Below are positions 12,331 through 23,689 of a stretch of DNA of 64,000 nt, in pieces. This DNA comes from Neoarius graeffei (Eukaryota; Chordata; Actinopteri; Siluriformes; Ariidae). The DNA is taken from positions 100,700,963 to 100,764,962 of the forward strand of contig NC_083570.1 in the NCBI RefSeq assembly GCF_027579695.1, in the 5' to 3' direction. How positions within the stretch are numbered: the first letter of the stretch is position 1; each line of letters begins with the position of its first letter. The position numbers were made by a program, and so were the translations under genes. The notes under the pieces are model-generated. The model saw only the letters and a list, made by a program, of their open reading frames with translations. It was not told where the DNA came from and ran no database searches.

Positions 12331-12456
12331 AATCGTGTTAAATAATACTGCAGAGAAATCCTTGATCTTGATTTTATCCAGTCTAGGGTCAGGTCACATC
12401 CATAGACTGGATAAAATCAAGATCGATGATTTCTCCGCATCATTATTTAACACGAT
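12331..12456. repeat. Inverted repeat (hairpin) inside the hAT element
   Basis: About 55-bp arms (12331-12386 and 12402-12456) share ATCGTGTTAAATAAT and TTGATTTTATCCAGTCTA, separated by about 15 bp. It is unrelated to the terminal repeats of the host element. Confidence 0.8.
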
Positions 12457-12521
12457 CAGTTGATGGCAGAATGGAAGGAGGTGGTTCTTCTGGGGAATGC
12501 ACGCACTCATGGCTATAGCTA

Positions 12522-12650
12522 GAACCCATGTTTCAGTTTTCTGAAAGGATTAAAGAGTCGTTTCGTTGTAAATGTTTGCTTTGTTCGCCTAAAACAGAGC
12601 ACATCACAGCCTACAAAAACTTGCCGTCTGACCTGCAGAAGCATATTGAG
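12522..12650 (+). pseudogene. BED-type zinc finger exon of a hAT transposase
   Basis: The frame reads EPMFQFSERIKESFRCKC, then LLCSPKTEHITAYKNLP and SDLQKHIE, followed by a GTATAT splice donor. CxxC plus a downstream LxKHIE is the pattern of BED DNA-binding fingers at the N-terminus of hAT transposases. The second His would come from the next exon, which is missing. It is a fragment of a once intron-containing transposase gene. Confidence 0.6.
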
Positions 12651-14192
12651 GTATATAAATGTTTTATTCCAAGAGAAAGCTTGCAATGAAGTTGTCTGTG
12701 CTTTTAGAGCTAGCGATAACATTGCAATACCTATGCAGTCTGGTTAGTCAAATGACTTTCTATGGATTTGCCCGCCAAGTTGCCATAGTCTTGTTCTCAG
12801 CTAACGTTAACATATAGCTTTGTTAGTTTTATATATGTTAGTTATATATATGTTAGTTAACATGGACACTGTTAGTTAGCATGTAAAAACGGAGTTACGC
12901 TAACATGAATAATGTTAACTTATCTGAAGTGCTTTCAGAAATGTTTTAGCATAATCTTGCCAAATAAACAGAATGTAGAAATCTTTCTTTTCTAGTAACG
13001 TTAGCGACCCAATATGACTTTGAGTTTGAAAAGATTTTGCTAGCATGTCAGGTGGAGCTTCACTGACTAGCTAGCTTATTGTTAAAACCCCATGATTCCA
13101 CAGGCAGATTCATATGTAGATGAATACATGCACGTAAGACCTGTGAGATGGACAGTATTGTACTAGTCAGTCACAACAAATTGCTGGAATTTTTTGTTTT
13201 GATGTCAGGTCTTGTACTTTTTTTGTCTTGCTTAAAGCAGTGTTGCTGTTGGGCAGTTATTAAGCTTGAGGTGTAGACCTGGGTTTTAAGCAGGTTGGAT
13301 TGTCCTTTTTGTTTTCTGAGCAAGCTGCATTTACAGCTATTCCACTGTCTTAATCATTAACATACACATGCATGTGTGCACACACTGCCAGAGCTGGGTC
13401 AGAACACTACCATGCTGCTTTGTGGGGGTGGTATGAGTGTTACAATTAAAAAAAAATGGCAGTGGCTTTTTTTTTTCAATTCAGTTGTATTTCATTTTGT
13501 AACATTCTACCAGGTGTTTATTCTACAGGTTCTACAAGCTAGTCAGTAAATCCAGTCGGTTGCTTCAGAGCCATTAGGTTTTGTAGCGCTGTGGCAATAA
13601 TAAAACAATGTGTTGACAGAAAATGTACTTTTAATACTTAAGTATTTTTAAAAGCAAGTACTTCAGTACTTTAACTTAAGTAAAAAAAATTGACTGTACA
13701 ACTTTCACTTGTATTGGAGTAACATTTAACCAGTGGGATCTGTACTTTGACTTAAGTAATGAAGTTGGGGACTTTGTTCACCTCTGCTTCTATATTTCTG
13801 CTCTGGAAGTGTTCTTTGAACAATAGATTGCAATAACTTCATCCCTACCCTGTGGATGTTGTTGGTGATGTCACTGACTGTTGTTTTTGATGTTTTCTTC
13901 ACAGCTCTTACAATGTTTCTGTCATCACCTGCTGTTGTTTTCCTTTGCTGACCTGTTTGTTAGTACACCTATGGTTTTCTTGGACATTCTAATCTAAACT
14001 GTTGAATTGGCTGTGTCCAATGCTTGTGCAATAGGCCTGATTAATTTTTTCCCCTCTTTTCTTAACTTCAAAATGGCTTGCTTTTCTCTCATATGGCCCT
14101 TTTATACTGCATGGTACCAGCTCAACTCAACTCGCCTTCTTTGGTTTTCCATCAGGCCAAAGTTGTGGATAGCACCACCTACCCAGTATATA

Positions 14193-14720
14193 CACTACCG
14201 TTCAAAAGTTTGGGGTCACTTTGAAATGTCCTTATTTTTGAAAGAAAAGCACTGTTCTTTTCAATGAAGATCACTTTAAACTAATCAGAAATCCACTCTA
14301 TACATTGCTAATGTGGTAAATGACTATTCTAGCTGCAAATGTCTGGTTTTTGGTGCAATATCTCCATAGGTGTATAGAGGCCCATTTCCAGCAACTCTCA
14401 CTCCAGTGTTCTAATGGTACAATGTGTTTGCTCATTGCCTCAGAAGGCTAATGGATGATTAGAAAACCCTTGTACAATCATGTTAGCACAGCTGAAAACA
14501 GTTGAGCTCTTTAGAGAAGCTATAAAACTGACCTTCCTTTGAGCAGATTGAGTTTCTGGAGCATCACATTTGTGGGGTCGATTAAATGCTCAAAATGGCC
14601 AGAAAAATGTCTTGACTATATTTTCTATTCATTTTACAACTTATGGTGGTAAATAAAAGTGTGACTTGTCATGGAAAACACAAAATTGTCTGGGTGACCC
14701 CAAACTTTTGAACGGTAGTG
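14193..14720. mobile_element. Tc1/mariner-type MITE
   Basis: Inverted ends CACTACCGTTCAAAAGTTTG and CAAACTTTTGAACGGTAGTG, with TA to the left (14191-14192). On the right the TA is altered where a (TATC)n tract begins. Length is 528 bp with no transposase. This family is very common in fish. Confidence 0.9.

Positions 14721-14810
<90 letters not shown>
14720..14810. repeat. (TATC)n microsatellite
   Basis: About 22 uninterrupted tetranucleotide units directly at the right end of the Tc1 MITE, suggesting growth from its TA target repeat. Confidence 0.97.
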
Positions 14811-14974
14811 ACCTGCATCAAGGTGCCAAGTGATCTCAAGCAATACCAAAAGGTGATGTGAAAAACACTGATTGGCCAGAAAGGATCAGATCACTGTGTC
14901 ATCACTGTACGAGATGGGACGTCCTAAACAAACCCACAATTTGTCATGTTTCTAACATGCTTTGTTAAACAAAC

Positions 14975-15655
14975 AAACCAAAAAAATGGTGTAAAAAAAC
15001 ATTGCATCCAAACTGTCAGGATGTAATGGTAATGGCATAAAAAATGCCATCAGTTTACAAGTAGCAAAAAAAAGCCTCACAACATATGTTAAAATTGGGG
15101 AACATGGGCTTGTGGACCTGTTTGGCATATTTTATTTGGGGGAAAGTTTTGCTGCAGGTAACTCATTTAAACTTAATCAGCCTGATATTTTGCCTAAACC
15201 TCTGTTGGTAAAACCGATGAGTATATGTGCAGTCTGCCTTTGATCTCTGTAGTCAGTAAGCATATTAATGCAAGCCTCAGACTGAAGGCTCCTGCCTTCA
15301 GAAGAAACCATTTGAGACCCTAACTTTTAGTAAGATTGATGGAATCCTGCTTCAGTCCGAGTAATGCCATGCCATGCCACGATGTTTGATTTATGACAAA
15401 ACCTCGGTCAACCCATAACAGTACTCATAACTTTTTAACCAACAGAGGGTTAGGCAAACTGTCAGTACAGGGTGGCTAATTTTAAATGAGTTACCTGCAG
15501 TAAAACGTATCCCAAATAAAACATGATTGAAAGCCTTGTGCCTTCACCACTACACCATTTCACTCACCATGTAAACTGATGGCACTTTTTATGCCATGAC
15601 TGATACGTCCTGACAGTTTGGATATTGCATTTTTACACTGTTTTTTTGGTTAGTA
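14975..15655. repeat. Long inverted repeat (foldback) inside the 14094 element
   Basis: The left arm (about 14975-15170) and right arm (about 15470-15655) are imperfect inverted copies. They share AAACTGTCAGGA, GCCATCAGTTTACA and CTGCAGGTAACTCATTTAAA. The loop is about 300 bp. It may be a nested MITE. Confidence 0.75.
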
Positions 15656-15696
15656 ATATTTTTTTGAATAGTAGTATTAATCATAATAAAGATGTT

Positions 15697-15698
<2 letters not shown>

Positions 15699-15759
<61 letters not shown>
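15699..15759. repeat. (TG)n microsatellite
   Basis: Thirty uninterrupted TG units. Confidence 0.98.
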
Positions 15760-15760
<1 letters not shown>

Positions 15761-16279
15761 GCATTGAAAATGATGTCACAGCAGTTTCATGTGGCATCAC
15801 TATGACGACCAGCTGTAGTGGATACCGAAAGCAAGTAGAGTTGAGTCAAGTCGAGCTGAGACGGTACCATGCAGTGGAAAAGGGCCTATAGATAGCTCTC
15901 CTGTCTTTATGTTGGTTTATATCTTTTTAAAGGACAAATGCAGTCTTCACAGGTGAAACCCAAGGCTCAAACCAAAAGTAGACATTCAAAGTTATTAGTT
16001 GGTTAAACAATCACTCTAACAGGGCACACTTGGGTAACAAGAAACACCTGTCAGGCACATGTCCCAATATTTTTGATCTGTTGAAAAAATGGGTTGGTTC
16101 AAACAAAAGGTGCCATGTACTGATTTGTTTAAGACATCTAGATATAAATATCAGAAAATAAAATCTGAAATTCTGATATATGACGTCTTATGTTTTGATT
16201 TCAATCCGAAATGTCTTCAGCGTATGGCAAAAACAAAAGAATTGACCTTGATGTTCCAATATTTTTGGAGGGGAGTGTA

Positions 16280-17177
16280 TGAGTGGACAACATGGAGCCA
16301 TCCACTCCCTTTGTGTGTTTCTGAAGCCTTTTTGGAGTCTAAATTGGAGTCGCCATTGCTCTTATATCCTCTGCTCGTTTTTCCAGTACAGTTGGTTTAA
16401 AAAGGAGCGGCTAGCTAACCTTACCAAGTTAATTCGAGTGTTTGCTAAGGTCATACAATCAATAGTAAATTATCATGAAATGTACGCCTTTGTTTATTCC
16501 ATCACTTCACTTGCTCACTTTGTTTTGCTAGTTATAAGTACAGTGAGCTAGCTTAGATGTCAAAATGAGCAACATAACAGAAAAACTGTAAGATCTGCTG
16601 AGGGTCTGTTAGAACGGTTTACAGCAAACCAAGACATGCCTTTGTTACCAAACTGTCCAGAGATTCAGGTCCACGGGAATGGGCAGGGTTAAAAAAATCG
16701 TACTGCAGCCAGCCACGAGAGGGAGTCAGAGACATTTTGGCTTCACCTTTGCCTTCCTGTTACGACGTCCATTCGTATACAGTATTCAGTCATGGATTCA
16801 ATCAAATCAAGCAAGCCGCCACCAAAAAACATCTGATTTCTAGACAAGTTTAAAAAAAAAATTAAATTAAAATTTAAAAAATGGACCTATGGAAAGAATT
16901 ATATCTTAGGGTTGTGCTAAATGGGGTAGCTGACTTAATCAAAAGGATGCTAAACAGCTAAACAAGCTCAGCATATACTGAAAAATAGCACCAATTACCA
17001 GAAGCATTACCAGAATAATAATGATAAATGGGATTTCACTCTAGACCAGCTTGCAGAATTTCGAGACTCTGAGTGTAGGCCCGAAAGCCTTTTAACACTT
17101 CTGACCATAATTACCACATCTATTAAGTAAGCTTGGTAATTTCATAATGTATTGTTCCCTGCGTGGAAAGCTAGTAC
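16280..17177. other. No recognised gene; unassigned sequence
   Basis: Mostly AT-rich. The stretch near 16600-16760 resembles dispersed fish repeats, but I cannot name the family. Confidence 0.35.
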
Positions 17178-17428
17178 AATGTCAGAAATAAGGGTACAGT
17201 AGGAGTCCATTTGTGTCCCTCAAGGTACAATCTACACTAATGTACCTCCTAGGGCTGATTATTGAACCTCAAAGTAACTATGTGTACCTTTGTAGGGCCA
17301 AAATGGTACATGTATATTCCCAAGCAGTATATAAACAGGACAAATAGGTACCTTAGAGGGTACTGCCAGAGTGACAAGTCGTTGTACCCCTAAAGGTACA
17401 ATAATGTAGTTTATTTTCTGAGAGTGTA
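17178..17428. mobile_element. Short MITE, family with TCTCAGAAAATA ends (copy A)
   Basis: Ends read TGTCAGAAATAAGGGTACA and, inverted, ACTCTCAGAAAATAAAC. The interior is rich in GTACC/GGTAC motifs. The same sequence occurs inverted at 55065-56907 (split by a Tc1) and as a fragment at 37577. Confidence 0.65.
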
Positions 17429-17520
17429 ATATACAATAAGGGTCACATCTCGTGGAATTTAAATGCTTTTCTTTTATATAAGCACTTAAAAATTTTCAAT
17501 AAGACATCCTTATATTATCT

Positions 17521-17871
17521 CATCTCATTATCTCCAGCCGCTTTATCCTGTTCTACAGGGTCGCAGGCAAGCTGGAGCCTATCCCAGCTGACTACGGGCA
17601 AAAGGCAGGGTACACCCTGGACAAGTCGCCAGGTCATCACAGGGCTGACACATAGACACAGACAACCATTCACACTCACGGTCAATTTAGAGTCACCAGT
17701 TAACCTAAGCTGCATGTCTTTGGACTGTGGGGGAAACCAGAACACCCGGAGGAAACCCACGTGGACAACATGTAAACTCCGCACAGAAAGGCCCTCGCTG
17801 GCCACGGGGCTCGAACCCGGACCTTCTTGCTGTGAGGCGACAGCACTAACCACTACACCACCGTGCCACCC
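17521..17871 (-). mobile_element. V-SINE (first of an adjacent pair)
   Basis: Flanked by the 14-bp repeat TCCTTATATTATCT at 17507-17520 and 17872-17885. It is slightly shorter than the consensus in the core (one CACTCACATT unit missing). Confidence 0.9.
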
Positions 17872-17885
17872 TCCTTATATTATCT

Positions 17886-18276
17886 TATCTCATCTCATCT
17901 CATCTCATCTCATTATCTCCAGCCGCTTTATCCTGTTCTACAGGGTGGCAGGCGAGCTGGAGCCTATCCCAGCTGACTATGGGTGAAAGGCGGGATACAC
18001 CCTGGACAAGTCGCCAGGTCATCACAGGGCTGACACATAGACACAGACAACCATTCACACTCACATTCACACCTACGGTCAATTTAGAGTCACCAGTTAA
18101 CCTAACCTGCATGTCTTTGGACTGTGGGGGAAACCGGAGCACCCAGAGGAAACCCACGCAGACACGGGGAGAACATGCAAACTCCGCACAGAAAGGCCCT
18201 CACCGGCCACAGGGCTCGAACCCGGACCTTCTTGCTGTGAGGCAACAGCGCTAACCACTACACCACCGTGCCGCCC
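17886..18276 (-). mobile_element. V-SINE (second of an adjacent pair)
   Basis: Same strand as its neighbour and begins directly at the neighbour's right target duplication, with a (CATCT)n tail. It ends at a (TTATA)n tract, where its own right flank cannot be resolved. Confidence 0.9.
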
Positions 18277-18344
18277 TCATTATATTATATTATATTATAT
18301 TATATTATATTATATTATATTATATTATATTATATTATATTATT
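18277..18344. repeat. (TTATA)n microsatellite
   Basis: About 13 pentanucleotide units abutting the tRNA-like head of the V-SINE. Confidence 0.95.
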
Positions 18345-18947
18345 ACTGTATGTACTTTTAATGAACAGTACTTTAAGCTTGTTACATTATGTGTGTTAAT
18401 GCTCCTTTTCAGTATTGGTATTTGCCTTCTTATATCCGAATTTGCTATAAAAAGGCCATGTTTCATTTCACAGCTCATCTTGGCTTACTTGGCTATAAAA
18501 ATACTGAAGATGACAACAGCAGAAAACACTGACTCCTGTCCTATTTTCCCCAAAAAACTAAATTATCATTAAAGTTACACAACATGAATGTGTTTTAACT
18601 GAAATTGGACTTTCACATTTCAGAAAACACCAATATACGTATGTATTTTATTAGGATCAGACAGCCATACAAAATGTCATCTAAATCAATATGCATATGC
18701 TGTTTATATTCATAGCTTGCTGCATGCTGTGAAAAGGTGGTTGGAGTTATAGACCAGAAGAAAGTTGGAGTTATAGAACTATAACAAATTGTAGAAATAT
18801 TGGTCTGTCTTAATGTTGTGACAGGTTGTGTAACAGGTAATTGAATTTAGAGACGCATTAAACTTTCAGGGGGTACGAAACACGTCAATTATTCATTTTA
18901 CCTTCTAGCTTGTGAACTAGCAAACTCTTATCACAACAGCTAAGCCC
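18345..18947. other. No recognised feature
   Basis: AT-rich; nothing recognised. Confidence 0.45.
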
Positions 18948-18953
18948 CACAGC

Positions 18954-19903
18954 TATGGAATCAATTTTGTGCCAAAATGTTCATACAATACTTTTGAAAT
19001 ATCAAACAAAAACGACGAATCCAAATACAAAAAAACAAAAAAAAGTCTTTTTTTTTTAGACTGGCAAACAAATTATTCGTGTAATCGTGCAAAATATCAG
19101 TCTATTACTCTTCAGAAACCTTTTATTTTTGTTCTGCGTCTTTCTCAGTTTTGTTTGACGTAATTTATTTTGGTTGCGATTCCAGCTTTCTCGTTTGCGC
19201 TCCCTGACTTTTTGCTTGCAGTTTTGGCACAAACTTCACGTGTGGGTGGGCTGTCCAGGAACGCATTCCCATTGGCTAACTTGTGTTTGATTGACAGCTA
19301 CGCTCAGCCATTCCCTACTCGGATTCTGGCGGACTGTTTGACGAGTGACCGATCCATTGACGGTAAACAAGGATCGAGTGGACTTCAGTGGCGACTATGA
19401 TATTGAATTTACAGTTTGTTGAATTAATTCAATATCATAGTCGCCACTGAAGTCCACTCGATCCTTGTTTACCGTCACTGGATCGGTCACTCGTCAAACA
19501 GTCCGCCAGAATCCGAGTAGGAAATGGCCGCAACAGCCTCCGGGGGAATCGCTGAGCGCAGCTGTCAGTCAAACACAAGTTAGCCAATGGGAATGCATTC
19601 CTGGACAGCCCACCCACACGTGAAGTTTGTGCCAAAACTGCAAGCAAAAAGTCAGGGAGCGCAAACGAGAAAGCTGGAATCGCAACCAAAATAAATTACG
19701 TCAAACAAAACTGAGAAAGACGCGGAACAAAAACAAAAGGTTTCTGAAGAGTAATAGACTGATATTTTGCATGATTACACGAATAATTTGTTTGCCAGTC
19801 TAAAAAAATTGACTTTTTTTGTTTTTTTGTATTTGGATTTGTCATTTTTGTTTGATATTTCAAAAGTATTGCATGAACATTTTGGCACAAAATTGATTCC
19901 ATA
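18954..19903. mobile_element. 950-bp palindromic element, 6-bp TSD
   Basis: Two inverted arms (18954-19409, 456 bp; 19426-19903, 478 bp) are separated by a 16-bp loop. The arms are highly similar apart from small indels; the right arm has an extra segment near 19535-19555. The ends are TATGGAATCAATTTTGTGCC and its inverse. It is flanked by CACAGC at 18948-18953 and 19904-19909. This structure suggests a mobile foldback element. The superfamily is unknown. Confidence 0.8.
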
Positions 19904-19909
19904 CACAGC

Positions 19910-20635
19910 CTGTAGGCTACATTTAGCCTAGCTAGCACACTCAACAATTAGCGGTAAGCGTCGTGATTTAATGCGAATGGAAAATGCCATTAACGACAGC
20001 AGAGGTTAGCTTCCTTCAGAAAAATGTCTCGTTCCTGTTTGAAATTATCTAGCAGTAGCACAGAGGAAATAGGAAATACATTTGGATAATCTTGTTTTTA
20101 CTTCCTTGAAATATATTTTTAAATAGTTGCTTGCGTGCACTTCCTGACCATGAAATCCATAACAAACATTGGAGAAACCAGTGCCAAAACTTAACCGAAA
20201 TGTAAACCCATCTAATAGAGAATATTAGTACAATATCCAGCAAATATTCCACAAGCTCTCAAGGTGGCATTTGGCATTTCATAGACAATTCCTGTAATAA
20301 GTGTGATAAAGCTTTCACAAAACCTTCACAGCGTTACCAAAAATGAGCATTGTGGAAATGTTAATGTCCTTACAGCTACAATGTTGCTGGTAACTGTACA
20401 CGCATTTTAATAATCTTCGCAAAACAGCTAATTAAATGTTCTTTGAGATAAAATCTCCTAAAACTAATATTCAGAAAAAGTTTTAGTTTGCCTAATATTG
20501 TTAGCTGGGAACTAATCATTAGCTAATCTACTTATAAACTGTTCAGTTAACAACAGTAATTGAGGGGTGAGTGTGTCAGTGGTATATATATTTAGGCACT
20601 ACATAAAAGCGGAGCTCCCAATGAGCATAAGCACT
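19910..20635. other. No recognised feature
   Basis: AT-rich; nothing recognised. Confidence 0.45.
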
Positions 20636-20646
20636 GGATAAAAATC

Positions 20647-21005
20647 GGCGGCACGATGGTGTAGTGGTTAGCGCTGTCGCCTCACAGCAAGAAGGTCCTG
20701 GGTTCAAGCCCAGCGGCCAGCGAGGGCCTTTCTGTGTGGAGTTTGCATGTTCTCCCTGTGTCTGTGTGGGTTGCCTCTGGGTGCTCCGGTTTCCCCCACA
20801 GTCCAAAGACATGTAGGTTAGGCTAACTGGTGGCTCTAAATTGACCGTAGGTGTGAATGTGAACGGTTGTTTGTCTCTATGTGTCAGCCCTGCGATAACT
20901 TGTCCAGGGTGTACCCCGCCTCTCGCCCATAGTCAGCTGGGATAGGCTCCAGCTTGCCCGTGACCCTGTAGAACAGCATAAAACGGCTACAGATAATGGA
21001 TGGAT
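20647..21005 (+). mobile_element. V-SINE, full length
   Basis: tRNA-like head GGCGGCACGATGGTG at the left and GGATGG tail at the right. Flanked by the 11-bp repeat GGATAAAAATC (20636-20646 and 21006-21016). A short core deletion is present near 20897. Confidence 0.92.
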
Positions 21006-21016
21006 GGATAAAAATC

Positions 21017-21764
21017 CATCTTATGTAACTAAAGGTAGAAATTTCATTGTCTGGTGGTCAAGTGTTTATGAGATACGTTGCCTTGCACCCACGATCGGGT
21101 TCCCTGTGGTGGTACACATACGTCGTTCATACAGAACGTATGGCAAAAGCCATCAAAAATCAAGTCGATGCATTACCATATTCTCTTAAGTATGGATCGT
21201 CACTCGTGTGCAGGGAGCTCCGCTAATATGAAAAGTTAAAATCACTTGAACAAATTGCTTCATAAACAGTCCTTATGCAACAATGTAGGCAAATATGCCT
21301 GATGTATTGTTTAACAGCAAAAGTGATGCTGATTTTCATATGTAATTGAGCACAGATTCAGATGTTTTGGACACTGGACTATTTTTTTCTTCCTGACCAT
21401 CATTATTTACAGATTAAACTAACCAGCAACTTACAATCAGTAGTAAAAATGTTGGATTAGATGTAGACGTAACCTCTATGTAACTATAGTTAGCTTAAAA
21501 TAGACATGACAACACTTTAGCTTTCACTGCCATGGCAAGATATAGCTGAACATTTACCACTGGGGGTTTTAGGGGTTCAGTAATTTTAATATTTTACATT
21601 CTCATATATTTTAATGTTCTGTGCCACTGCCACTGTTACAAACTTGGCAACTTTTTAGACGCAGCTAACAAATATAGTGATTTTTGGGGCAGATTCCACT
21701 GACTGTCCTGCAGCTTACAGAACAGCTGCTGGTTAGATGAGTTCAGGGAGCAGGTTCAGTCAAC
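21017..21764. other. No recognised feature
   Basis: Unique-looking sequence with no exon or repeat recognised. Confidence 0.4.
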
Positions 21765-23263
21765 TCACCACCAGTGTTCCCACTGACCAATCACTGATCA
21801 CTAGTGGTTCCATCGACCAATCGCTAATTGCCATTGTTTCCGTCAACCAGTCACTGATCACTAGTTTTTCCATCGACCGATCACTGATCGCCAGCATTCT
21901 CATTGAGCAATCACTACTTGCCATTGTTCCCTTCAACCAGTCACTGATCACCTCTGTTCCCAATGACTATCCACTGATCACCAGTGTTACAAAAGACTGA
22001 TCACTGATTACTAGTGTTCCCAAACAATAATCACTGATTGCAAATGTGCCTGATGACTAATCATCACTCATCAGTGTCCCCAACAATGAATCACCAATCA
22101 CCAGTGTTCCAAAGAACTAAACACTGATAGCTGTTGTTCCCAATGAATAATTACTGATCACTAGTATTCCCACCAACTGATCGCTGATCAAAAGTGTACC
22201 CAGTGACTCATCACAGATCACCAGTGTTCCTAATGAGTGATTACTGAGCATCATTGTTGCCTGTCACTAATCACCGATCACCTGTGTTCCCAAAGACTGA
22301 TCACAAGTGTTCCCATCAAGTGATCACTGATCACCATTATTACCCAAAGACTGATCACTGATCACTAGTGTTCACAAAGAATGATCACTAATCACCAATA
22401 TTCCCAAAGACTGATCACTGATCACAAGTGTTCCCAATGACTGATCACTGATCACAAGTATTCCAATCAAATGATCACTGATCACCAGCGTTCCCAATGA
22501 ATGATCACCACTCACTAGTGTTCCCAACAACTGATCACTGATCACAAGTGTTCGCACTTGAGCATATGAGTGCTCCCCATGACTTATCCCTGATCACCAC
22601 TGTTCCCAATGATTGATCACCAATCACTGTTCCCAATGACTGATCACTGATCACAAGTGTTCCCATCAAATGATCCCTGATCACCATTGTTCCCAACGAC
22701 TGATCACCAATCACTAGTGTTCTCAACAACTAATCACTGATCACCAGTGTTCCCAATGACTGTTTACTGATTAACAGTGTTCCCAATGACTGTTTACTGA
22801 TCACAAGTGTTCCAGATGACTGATCACTGATCATAAGTGTTCCCAATGACTGTTTATTGATCACAAGTGTTCCCAATGACTGATCACTGATCATAATTGT
22901 TCCCAATGACTGATCACTCATCACTAGTGTTCCCAATGACATTACTGATCACCAGTGTTCCCGATGACTGATCACTCATCACTAGTGTCCCCATCAAACG
23001 ATCACTGATCACTATTGTTCCCAATGACTGACCATCAATCACCAGTGTTCCCAATGACTGATCACTGATCACCAGTGTTCCCAATGGCCAATCACTGAGC
23101 ACCAGTGATCCCAATGACCAATCACTGATCACAAGCGGTCCCATCAAACAATCCCTGATCACCACTGTTCATAATGACTGATCCCCAATTGCAAGTGTTC
23201 TCAATGACTAATCACTGATCACCAGTGTTCCCAATGACTGATCACTGATCACCATTGTTTATC
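21765..23263. repeat. Minisatellite array, 30-bp unit
   Basis: About 50 degenerate tandem copies of a 30-bp unit containing TGATCACTGATCACCAGTG and TTCCCAATGAC. Variation is mostly point changes plus a few short units. Because 30 is a multiple of 3, the minus strand shows repeated 10-residue open-frame patterns (GTLVISDQSL). These are interrupted by stops and are not taken as a gene. Confidence 0.95.
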
Positions 23264-23424
23264 CAGCTGCTCACTTATTTGTTTCAAGCACTTTTCCTGG
23301 TAATATTTACGAGTAATAAAAGCGTGTGATTTCATCAGTAACCGTTTCCTTCATGCCTACTTCCTGAATACTACCACTGCTTCTTTTTGTCTGCATCCTT
23401 GATAGAAATGATATTCATTCATTC

Positions 23425-23685
23425 ATCTTCAGTTATCTCTTTATCTTAGCCAGGGTTAGGCACCATCTTTCACTCAACACGCACGCGCACACACACACAC
23501 ACGTGCACCAAATCACCAATTCACTTACCAGCATGTTTTTGGGAGAAGGAAGTAAACCTGAGAAAACCCATGTGAACATGATGAGAACATGCAAAACTCT
23601 GTACAGACAGTAACTCAAGCTCGAACCAGCGACCCTGGAACAGTGAGGCATCAACACTACCTGCTGCACCATCTTACCCTGTTCA
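23425..23685 (-). mobile_element. Divergent V-SINE-related copy
   Basis: Retains the family layout on the minus strand: tail, an (AC)n stretch, GAACATGCAAAACTC, a B-box-like CTCGAACC and an A-box-like head. It is far more diverged than the other copies, so it is probably an older subfamily. Confidence 0.6.
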
Positions 23686-23689
23686 TACT

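Larger units (their letters stand above)
12052..13786 (+). mobile_element. hAT element with perfect 8-bp TSD
   Basis: Ends are CAGAGGTGGACAGTAATG and, inverted, CACCTCTG. It is flanked by CTTCTATA at 12044-12051 and 13787-13794. The subterminal regions carry the ACTTAAGTA-type repeats common in fish hAT elements. A remnant BED-finger exon lies at 12522-12650 and a short hairpin at 12331-12456. Length is 1735 bp, so it is an internally deleted derivative. Confidence 0.92.
11220..14010 (-). pseudogene. Tc1-like transposase, decayed and interrupted
   Basis: Minus-strand pieces encode NQKPRLEFIKNYRDEPQ, then GKAKVWKKKGS, SLVKHDGGNVMAWACMAASG and SLIFIDDVTHD (12039-11731), and QDSDPKHTANTTKD with KKWKVLY (about 11350-11280). 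The second has a DPKHT block like that around the second catalytic Asp. The first catalytic block is degraded, frames shift repeatedly, and a hAT insertion separates the N-terminal part (13795-14010). Clearly dead. Confidence 0.72.
14094..15887. mobile_element. Harbinger-like element (TSD ATA), composite
   Basis: It starts TGGCCCTTTTATACTGCATG and ends in the inverse ACCATGCAGTGGAAAAGGGCC. About 45 bp of inverted terminal repeat include GGTACC and CAACTC motifs. It is flanked by ATA at 14091-14093 and 15888-15890. Inside are a Tc1-type MITE, a (TATC)n tract, a long foldback and a (TG)n tract. Its outermost bases match the MITEs at 8360 and 32640. Confidence 0.8.
11037..16277 (-). mobile_element. 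Tc1-like fossil split by two later insertions
   Basis: Three blocks (about 11037-12043, 13795-14090 and 15891-16277) read together as one minus-strand Tc1-like element. The right end GGAGGGGAGTG is followed by TA; the left end is lost next to the LINE. Between the blocks lie a hAT element (12052-13786) and a Harbinger-like element (14094-15887), each with its own target duplication. It is the oldest layer of this stack. Confidence 0.75.

Noticed and set aside
22372-23165. Repetitive minus-strand frames (GTLVISDQSL repeats)
   Set aside because: Direct consequence of a 30-bp minisatellite; interrupted by stops and start changes, in an intron.
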